NCBI GenBank assembly: GCA_002347705.1
Contig: DDWY01000092.1
Span: 1-19,198, forward strand
Source of the DNA: Anaerolineaceae bacterium UBA2274
GTDB taxonomy: Bacteria; Chloroflexota; Anaerolineae; Anaerolineales; Anaerolineaceae
Length of the DNA stretch: 19,198 nucleotides
Direction of reading: 5' to 3'
The notes below the pieces were generated by a model. That model saw only the letters and a list, made by a program, of their open reading frames with translations, did no database searches and was not told where the DNA came from. This document shows positions 14,182 through 19,198 of this stretch, piece by piece. Numbering within the stretch: the first letter of the stretch is position 1; each line of letters begins with the position of its first letter. Both the position numbers and the translations under genes were made by a program.

Positions 14182-15686
14182 GCCAAAAAACTAACGTCTT
14201 ACAAAAAGCTGGTTCTTTCCTCTTTGACAATAAAGTCATGATTGCTTTCGCGGCAATTTGTGTGGCTGCGATTGTGCTTTCCGGCAGTCCCATGACCTTC
14301 ATTGTGGATGGTGTTTTCACCCGCATAACCCGTAACACCTTTACAGTGCTGGCTTTGATTATTCCTGTCCTGGCCGGTTTAGGCTTGAACTTTGGCATAG
14401 TGATTGGTGCCGTTGCAGCCCAAATCGCTGTATTCTGCGTTGTATACTGGGGCTTTGGTGGTTTTAGCGGCATGCTACTGAGCGTGTTAATTGCCACCCC
14501 GCTGGCTGTGCTATTTGGTTATCTGGTGGGTAAACTTTTCAACCGCATGAAAGGCGCGGAGATGATCGCCGGGCTCATTCTGGGCTACTTTGCTGATGGT
14601 TTATACCAGTTATTGTTCCTGGTTATCATCGGTGGAATCATCCCGGTCAACAATCCCAAATTGATCATTTCTGGAGGAGTAGGAGTCAAGAACACGATCG
14701 ATTTGACGGGTAATCTGAAATATGCGATCGATTCTGTGCGGATGGTAGATATCGTCACGGTTTTATTTTATGTGGTGTTGGCTATCACCGCCATTAAAGT
14801 TGTCTTGCATCTGCTCAAAAAATATCAGCTGAACAAAGGTGATTTCATCCTCTTTGGGGTAGTCGGGCTTTTGTTTGGCATCTCCTATATACCCGTTATC
14901 GAAAGGTTCCTTTCCACTGACCGCCTGGGTCTGTTGGATGCTCTGACGGCGGTGCTGATAGTTCTGGCAGTCGTGCAGATCATCAAAATCGTCAAATCGA
15001 TCTGGATTGACAAAAAACCCGCCAAAAACTTGGTCAAACCGATATTGGCAATACTGGGTTACGGTCTGACCTTCGGTCTGACCTTTATTCCTGAGATCGA
15101 AAACGTGCTTTTGTTCGTCAAGTTGCCAGTTTTGCCGTTTCTGTTAATTGCGGGATTGTGCTGGTTTAATCATAAGATTCTATCCACACGCTTAGGGCAA
15201 AATATGCGCACGGTAGGACAGAGCCAGAGCGTCGCAATGGCTTCGGGTATCAACGTAGATCAGACCCGTGTGATTGCCATGATCATTTCTACTGTTTTAG
15301 CAAGCTGGGGACAATTGATCTTCCTGCAAAATATCGGCACTTTTTCAACATACGGCGCTCACACCCAAATCGCGCAATTTGCCATCGCAGCCCTGCTGGT
15401 TGGCGGCGCCTCGGTGCAGAAAGCCACGAACAAGCAGGCCATTATTGGCGTCATTCTGTTCCATACACTGTTTATCGTAGCACCGCAAGCCGGCAAGCAA
15501 TTGTTTGACAATGCTCAAATTGGTGAGTACTTCCGGGTCTTTGTTTCCTACGGCGTTATTGCACTATCACTGGCAATGCATGCCTGGAAGCAATTTAAGA
15601 AAGAAGTTCAACCCCCAACAGAAGGAATCGACTTGGGAAATTCTGCCCTATCCCCAGTGGCTGAGAAACAGCAAATTCTTGATTAA
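14178..15686 (+). CDS. ABC importer permease 2 with an enlarged central membrane domain
   Basis: The second channel-forming subunit, 502 residues against 371 for its partner. The N-terminal half (GLGLNFGIVIGAVAAQIAVF, GKLFNRMKGAEMIAGLILGY) and C-terminal part (LGQNMRTVGQSQSVAMASGI, FAIAALLVGGASVQKATNK) align with permease 1 and the BPD_transp_2 family. Between them, at about residues 190-312, is an extra segment with roughly four added helices. It appears to consist of two related copies: VLAITAIKVV...LLFGISYIPVIE and VLAVVQIIKIV...LTFGLTFIPEIE. Four added helices would keep the overall topology unchanged. A strong terminator follows 34 bases after the stop. Confidence 0.87.
   Translation: MSQKTNVLQKAGSFLFDNKVMIAFAAICVAAIVLSGSPMTFIVDGVFTRITRNTFTVLALIIPVLAGLGLNFGIVIGAVAAQIAVFCVVYWGFGGFSGMLLSVLIATPLAVLFGYLVGKLFNRMKGAEMIAGLILGYFADGLYQLLFLVIIGGIIPVNNPKLIISGGVGVKNTIDLTGNLKYAIDSVRMVDIVTVLFYVVLAITAIKVVLHLLKKYQLNKGDFILFGVVGLLFGISYIPVIERFLSTDRLGLLDALTAVLIVLAVVQIIKIVKSIWIDKKPAKNLVKPILAILGYGLTFGLTFIPEIENVLLFVKLPVLPFLLIAGLCWFNHKILSTRLGQNMRTVGQSQSVAMASGINVDQTRVIAMIISTVLASWGQLIFLQNIGTFSTYGAHTQIAQFAIAALLVGGASVQKATNKQAIIGVILFHTLFIVAPQAGKQLFDNAQIGEYFRVFVSYGVIALSLAMHAWKQFKKEVQPPTEGIDLGNSALSPVAEKQQILD
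14757..15111 (+). repeat. tandem duplicated two-helix unit inside permease 2
   Basis: Repeat A covers about residues 194-249 and repeat B about residues 255-311. Matched elements are VLAITAIKVVLHLLKK with VLAVVQIIKIVKSIWIDKK, and LLFGISYIPVIERFL with LTFGLTFIPEIENVL, offset by 62-66 residues. The similarity was seen at protein level only; DNA identity is not obvious, so the duplication is not recent. Confidence 0.5.
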
Positions 15687-15719
15687 TAGCATTCTAATAG
15701 TAGAATTACTAACAAGTTT

Positions 15720-15759
15720 ACACAAGAACACCTCCCTAAGAAGGTGTTCTTGTGTTTTT
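15720..15759 (+). terminator. intrinsic terminator of the ABC importer operon
   Basis: ACACAAGAACACCT (15720-15733) and AGGTGTTCTTGTGT (15742-15755) form a perfect 14-bp stem with an 8-base loop, running directly into TTTTT (15755-15759). Confidence 0.93.
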
Positions 15760-15893
15760 ATCAAATTTTTCAAGTAATTATCAATTTGGTCGACTTCTCA
15801 ACTAGTTCTCATTTTGCACTTGAATTTTGTCTTAAAATATCGTACTCTATTGAAACGAAAAACAAAAACACAGAAAAGGTCCACTGCTAATAC

Positions 15894-17093
15894 ATGGCAA
15901 GATTGAACAACCAACCCATAATTGAAGAAGATTCCCCCTCATCATCTCTAAACCGCCTTCTGGATTTTGCTCGAAAAAAGTCCTACGTGACTAACGATGA
16001 TATCCTGCAATTCTTCCCGGAAGTCGAACAAGATATTGACCAGCTTGAGGGCGTCTATAATGCCCTCGGCAATGCCGGCATCGGCATCAAAGACGACGAT
16101 TTGCCCGGAAACGAACCCTCCGATAAGGAGTTATCAGAAACAGCAGAAGAGGAACCCACCATCGATGACCTGGCAAACATCGACACCGATGACACAATTG
16201 GTCTATACCTGAAAGAGGTTAGCCGGGTGCCGTTGCTGAATGACATTGAAGAAGAGGTCGTTCTGGCGCAGCGCATCGAACGAGGTCGGGCAGCCAGGGC
16301 AGAGCTCGCCCAAGGGAACCTGAGCAACAAAAAACGCCAGGAACTTTTGCGCTTTATTGAAGATGGCAGCGAAGCCCGCGACCACCTCATCACCGCAAAT
16401 TCCCGCTTAGTCATCAGTGTCGCCAAGAAATACATGGGGCGCGGTGTTCCATTTTTGGATCTGATCCAGGAAGGAAACATCGGCTTGATTCGCGCTACCA
16501 AGAAATTCGAGTATCAGCGCGGACACAAATTCAGCACCTACGCCACCTGGTGGATCCGCCAGGCTGTCACCCGCGCGATTGCCGACCAGGGCAGGACTAT
16601 TCGTGTTCCAGTGCACATGGGCGATCAAATCAACAAACTTTTGCGCGTTCAGCATCAGCTTACCCAGAAACTGGGGCGGGATCCATCGGTTGAAGAATTG
16701 GCGGAAACGCTGGAAGTACTGCCAAAGAAGGTCGAAAACATGATCCAGGTTGCCCGCCGACCGCTTTCCCTGGAGACACCTACCGATGATGAGGAAGATT
16801 CCGTGCTCGGTGACTTTATCGAAGATGACGAAGCTTCTCCTCCGGATGAAACCGCCACCTTCAACCTGCTGCGCGAACACCTTGTGGAAGTGTTGGACTC
16901 CCTTCCTCCCCGCGAAGTGCGCATCCTGCAGTTGCGTTACGGTTTGCTGGATGGGCAGGCATACACTTTGGAAGAAGTTGGGCGAAAAATGGGCGTCACC
17001 CGGGAACGCGTGCGTCAAATTGAAGCCCAGGCACTCACTCGCCTGCGTCACCCCAGTGTGAGGCGCAAGTTGCGCGATTATCTCGGAGACTAG
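15894..17093 (+). CDS. rpoD: primary RNA polymerase sigma factor (RpoD, sigma-70)
   Basis: Directs RNA polymerase to housekeeping promoters. The acidic N-terminus (about 1-95) is a short region 1.1. Region 1.2 follows (DTIGLYLKEVSRVPLL), then region 2 (NSRLVISVAKKYMGRGVPFL, DLIQEGNIGLIRATKKFEYQ, FSTYATWWIRQAVTRAIADQ), region 3 (LGRDPSVEELAE) and region 4 (LPPREVRILQLRYGL, then TLEEVGRKMGVTRERVRQIE). No large non-conserved insert is present, so it is compact at 399 residues. Its region 2.4 and 4.2 motifs suit the TTGACA/TATAAT promoters seen in this window. AAAGG is 14 bases before the ATG, rather far. The upstream 130 bases are AT-rich with TTGAAT or TTGCAC and TAAAAT boxes, but no well-spaced promoter could be fixed. 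Confidence 0.96.
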   Translation: MARLNNQPIIEEDSPSSSLNRLLDFARKKSYVTNDDILQFFPEVEQDIDQLEGVYNALGNAGIGIKDDDLPGNEPSDKELSETAEEEPTIDDLANIDTDDTIGLYLKEVSRVPLLNDIEEEVVLAQRIERGRAARAELAQGNLSNKKRQELLRFIEDGSEARDHLITANSRLVISVAKKYMGRGVPFLDLIQEGNIGLIRATKKFEYQRGHKFSTYATWWIRQAVTRAIADQGRTIRVPVHMGDQINKLLRVQHQLTQKLGRDPSVEELAETLEVLPKKVENMIQVARRPLSLETPTDDEEDSVLGDFIEDDEASPPDETATFNLLREHLVEVLDSLPPREVRILQLRYGLLDGQAYTLEEVGRKMGVTRERVRQIEAQALTRLRHPSVRRKLRDYLGD

Positions 17094-17095
17094 CT

Positions 17096-17743
17096 GTGAC
17101 GGAGCAAGAAAAAGAAATAACCCAACCTTTTGTGGTGAATAGTCCCACGCCCACTCCTTCCGCTGAAGAGGGAACGCAGCCGATCAAAGTTAAACCCTAT
17201 GCGCCACAGGCACAACTGCCGGATTGGTTACTCAAGTTTGCGTCAGGCCTGGAGCAATCAGTGGACGAAATTCAAGACGCTGACAAGCCTGAACTGCTTG
17301 CTTCATTATCTGATGGCATGGAAGAAGAGGAAGTATTTATTCCTCCTGCAATGCCTGACGAGTCTGAATGGCAGGAATTATCAGATTTCGAAGACCAGGA
17401 TCTACTGGATTTGGAACCAGCTGAAGAAGAACAAATTACCACCGCAGAGCTTGAAGCCATCGACGCGCCTGATACCGGACTGGAAACAAATCTGATCGAA
17501 GAAGCAGAAACAGCAATTGCGAAGGATCCGCAGCTCGATATGGCTGAAAGTTTCAAGCAGGAAGTACGCGACTTGCTCAAACAAGATCAGCGCGAGGAAG
17601 CCCTTGCACTGATTCGTGCTAACAAGACCGATCCTGTTTTAGCGGAAGCCGCAAAGAAAACCTTACGCTCCCAACTGACGCTCGCCTCAGACACGGGCGA
17701 CCTTTGGGACATCTACGATGAGCTCAACAGCTCATTGGATTAA
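17096..17743 (+). CDS. acidic protein of unknown function, in the rpoD-ndk cluster
   Basis: I do not recognise a family. It has 215 residues, no signal peptide and no membrane helix. Residues 1-30 are Pro/Thr-rich. Residues ~45-145 are very rich in Asp and Glu (EEEEVF, SDFEDQDLLDLEPAEEEQ) and probably disordered. Residues ~150-215 are helical, with a short TPR-like look (FKQEVRDLLKQDQREEALAL, then ...LWDIYDELNSSLD). The start is GTG 17096, two bases after the rpoD stop, with GGAG inside the end of rpoD. The gap to ndk is 25 bases. Translation is therefore likely coupled to rpoD. Codon use looks like its neighbours. Confidence 0.8.
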   Translation: MTEQEKEITQPFVVNSPTPTPSAEEGTQPIKVKPYAPQAQLPDWLLKFASGLEQSVDEIQDADKPELLASLSDGMEEEEVFIPPAMPDESEWQELSDFEDQDLLDLEPAEEEQITTAELEAIDAPDTGLETNLIEEAETAIAKDPQLDMAESFKQEVRDLLKQDQREEALALIRANKTDPVLAEAAKKTLRSQLTLASDTGDLWDIYDELNSSLD

Positions 17744-17768
17744 GAAAATTCTCTGACTGGAGCATGAT

Positions 17769-18215
17769 ATGGAACGTTCTTTAGTGTTGGTTAAGCCCGA
17801 TGGCGTGCAGCGGGGGTTGATTGGTGAGGTGATCACCAGACTCGAAAACCGTGGGCTGCGCCTTGTTGCGGCGAAATTCCTGCAGGTCAGCCCGGAGCTG
17901 GCAAAACAGCATTATGCTGTTCACGCGGGAAAACCATTTTTTGATGGCTTGATTACCTTTATCACCTCCTCGCCTGTCATGGCAATGGTCTGGACCGGAC
18001 CCGATGTGATTATCGCCATTCGCCAGATGATGGGAACAACGCGTGGAACTGAAGCTGATCCAGGCACAATTCGCAGTGACTATGCCATCCAAAATCGGAA
18101 GAACCTCACCCATGCATCAGACTCTCCGGAAAACGCTGAAGCTGAGATCGCGCTGTGGTTCAAACCGGAAGAATTGGTGGATTGGAAGCGCTGCACCGAA
18201 GACTGGAGCTTTTAA
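17769..18215 (+). CDS. ndk: nucleoside-diphosphate kinase
   Basis: Transfers the gamma-phosphate from ATP to other NDPs through a phosphohistidine, balancing NTP and dNTP pools in the cytoplasm. The protein begins MERSLVLVKPDGVQRGLIGE (Lys9 of VKPD is nucleotide-binding) and contains GPDVIIAIRQMMG, DPGTIRSDY and NLTHASDS, with His115 as the phosphorylated residue. The length of 148 residues is typical. GGAG lies six bases before the ATG. The stop shares one base with the next start (TAATG). Confidence 0.96.
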   Translation: MERSLVLVKPDGVQRGLIGEVITRLENRGLRLVAAKFLQVSPELAKQHYAVHAGKPFFDGLITFITSSPVMAMVWTGPDVIIAIRQMMGTTRGTEADPGTIRSDYAIQNRKNLTHASDSPENAEAEIALWFKPEELVDWKRCTEDWSF

Positions 18216-18958
18216 TGACAAAAGAAGGTTTGGATTCCTATGTAACTGTTTACAGCGCCCATGGTCGCTTGGATGCTGAGACGATCAAGGCTTTCCTTGA
18301 AGCCCAGGGCATTCCCGTTTACATCGACCAGGACACCCTGGGGTTGATTTACAGCTTCACGGTTGGTGACCTTGGCGCGGTGGGAATCAATGTACGTCCG
18401 GAAGATGCCGAAAAGGCCAAAACGCTTTTAGCGGCAATGGATGAGGGTGATTTTTCGAATGAGATTTTTGTCGAAGAAGAAAATGCCGCGAACGCGCCCC
18501 ACATCGGACCGCTCGAAACCGAGGATGATGAGCTGAAAGGCAGGAAGAGGGTTCTTTTCCTGTGCACAGGCAACTCAGCCCGCAGCCAGATGGCTGAAGC
18601 AATCGTAAACAATGACTGCTGGGACGCGTGGGTCGCCTTTAGTGCTGGCACCGAACCGACCGGCAGAGTGAATCCATTCGCGCAGCAAGTCATCGAGGAA
18701 GCGAATATTTATCATCAAGGGCGTTCGAAATCAACAGAAGAATTTTCAGGTCAGGTCTTTGACCTGGTGGTCACCGTCTGTGACCATGCCAACGAGACCT
18801 GCCCGCTCTGGCTCAAACAGGGTGAGAAAGTTCACATCGGTTTTGAAGATCCTGCCGCGTTTGTGGGCAGCGATGAGGAAAAATTGGCAGTCTTTCGCAA
18901 AACCTTCGCCCTGATACGCGCGACCATCCCACCCTTGCTCAGCAAGTATGCGGATTGA
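18215..18958 (+). CDS. arsC: DUF2007 domain fused to thioredoxin-type arsenate reductase
   Basis: Two domains in one continuous frame. Residues ~8-76 (YVTVYSAHGRLDAETIKAFL, then GIPVYIDQDTLG and VRPEDAEKAKTLL) match DUF2007, a small domain thought to bind or sense ligands. After an acidic linker, residues ~111-245 are a low-molecular-weight phosphatase-type arsenate reductase: VLFLCTGNSARSQMAEA with Cys117 and Arg123 (C-x5-R), the redox pair Cys189 and Cys196 in VCDHANETCP, and Asp212 in EDPAAF as general acid. It should reduce arsenate to arsenite using thioredoxin, with all three cysteines present. The frame is open to 18155, but ATG 18215 is used since it overlaps the ndk stop and begins the domain. 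No arsenite pump or ArsR gene is nearby, so arsenate may not be the only physiological substrate. Confidence 0.87.
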   Translation: MTKEGLDSYVTVYSAHGRLDAETIKAFLEAQGIPVYIDQDTLGLIYSFTVGDLGAVGINVRPEDAEKAKTLLAAMDEGDFSNEIFVEEENAANAPHIGPLETEDDELKGRKRVLFLCTGNSARSQMAEAIVNNDCWDAWVAFSAGTEPTGRVNPFAQQVIEEANIYHQGRSKSTEEFSGQVFDLVVTVCDHANETCPLWLKQGEKVHIGFEDPAAFVGSDEEKLAVFRKTFALIRATIPPLLSKYAD

Positions 18959-18989
18959 TCAATCGCTCAAGTTGTCAGTTTCAGTTTAA

Positions 18990-19012
18990 ATTGCTTCGTA
19001 CCTCACTATGAC
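18990..19012 (-). repeat. degenerate GTCATTGCGA-type repeat, left inverted copy
   Basis: The minus strand reads GTCATAGTGAGG then TACGAAGCAAT, resembling the dispersed GTCATTGCGAGG...GAAGCAATCT repeat seen in many bacterial genomes. It is inverted relative to the copy at 19130-19160. Confidence 0.45.
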
Positions 19013-19080
19013 GGGAAAGGTCGTATGGAGACCTTCGGTCAATTCCCGTGCATGGTTGCCCTGGATTAAGAACCAGGGCA
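19011..19080. repeat. two hairpins in the noncoding end of the window
   Basis: The first is ACGGGAA (19011-19017) paired with TTCCCGT (19043-19049), enclosing AAGGTC/GACCTT (19017-19022 with 19030-19035). The second is TGCCCTGG (19057-19064) paired with CCAGGGCA (19073-19080) over an 8-base loop. Neither ends in a U-run, so neither is a clear terminator. No known RNA family is recognised. No gene is seen between 18959 and 19198. Confidence 0.5.
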
Positions 19081-19129
19081 GGTGAAACCGGAAAGAGCAA
19101 GAGCTGTCATTGCATAAGTCTGTTAATCT

Positions 19130-19160
19130 GTCATTGCGAACTTCTTTTGTGAAGCAATCT
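19130..19160 (+). repeat. GTCATTGCGA-type repeat, right copy
   Basis: GTCATTGCGAACTTC, TTTTGT, then GAAGCAATCT: an imperfect hairpin of the dispersed CATTGCGA...GAAGCAATCT type. CTGTCATTGC also occurs alone at 19104-19113, 24 bases upstream of its copy at 19128-19137. Confidence 0.6.
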
Positions 19161-19198
19161 AAAATGATGGAAAGTCAGAAATGGTGGAGGTTGCAAAA

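Noticed and set aside
15505..15777. A 90-codon plus-strand frame across the end of permease 2
   Set aside because: It overlaps the permease in another frame and ends just past the terminator hairpin; no domain is recognisable.
15814..15838. An rpoD promoter from TTGCAC and TAAAAT
   Set aside because: The spacing is only 13 bp, and other box combinations are poor, so no site was assigned.
16407..17051. A 214-codon minus-strand frame
   Set aside because: Antisense to rpoD regions 2-4, which are highly conserved.
19011..19080. A riboswitch or known structured RNA at the window end
   Set aside because: The hairpins do not match the conserved cores of cobalamin, SAM, guanidine, c-di-GMP or glycine riboswitches as I know them, and no gene follows inside the window.

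Overview
This window looks like a chromosomal segment from an anaerobic Chloroflexota lineage, most plausibly Anaerolineae. That is inferred from gene content, a GC content near 50% (by eye) and gene style: a pyrophosphate-type phosphofructokinase, an RsmD with an APPQY motif, a LysM/M23 lipid-anchor-free secreted peptidase, and short dispersed hairpin repeats. No rRNA or marker protein was compared to a database, so the placement is provisional. Most genes are core housekeeping genes on both strands. There are no insertion sequences, phage genes or CRISPR arrays.

Layout. 1-3625: the 5' part of an exonuclease III gene (xth, minus strand) runs off the left edge. It is divergent from a secreted LysM + M23 peptidase gene. 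A perfect palindromic terminator and a minus-strand tRNA-Leu(GAG) with a near-consensus promoter follow. Then comes plsX, overlapping by 4 bp a two-helix membrane protein with a degenerate NERD-like domain. 3581-3857: a bidirectional terminator and three copies of a short hairpin repeat whose arms co-vary. 3858-6796: rluB and scpB (minus) diverge from a UDP-glucuronate decarboxylase-like gene and rsmD (plus) through a compact face-to-face promoter region. 6782-9757: a minus-strand run of a GT87-like membrane glycosyltransferase, a PPi-type phosphofructokinase, and a NUDIX hydrolase behind a hairpin.

9758-15759 is the most interesting block. A 413-bp intergenic region carries two good promoters, a 15-bp dyad and an mRNA leader able to fold into two hairpins, one of which pairs with the Shine-Dalgarno of the next gene. 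It drives a four-gene ABC importer: a DUF3798 lipoprotein binding protein, a double-NBD ATPase and two RbsC/BMP-type permeases, the last three joined by ATGA overlaps. An internal terminator between the binding protein and the ATPase fits excess production of the binding protein. The second permease carries an extra ~130-residue insert that looks like an internal tandem duplication. The substrate is unknown.

15894-18958: a tight plus-strand cluster of a primary sigma factor (rpoD), an acidic protein of unknown function, ndk, and a DUF2007-arsenate reductase fusion. The window ends in a repeat-rich noncoding stretch with an inverted pair of degenerate GTCATTGCGA-type repeats around two hairpins.
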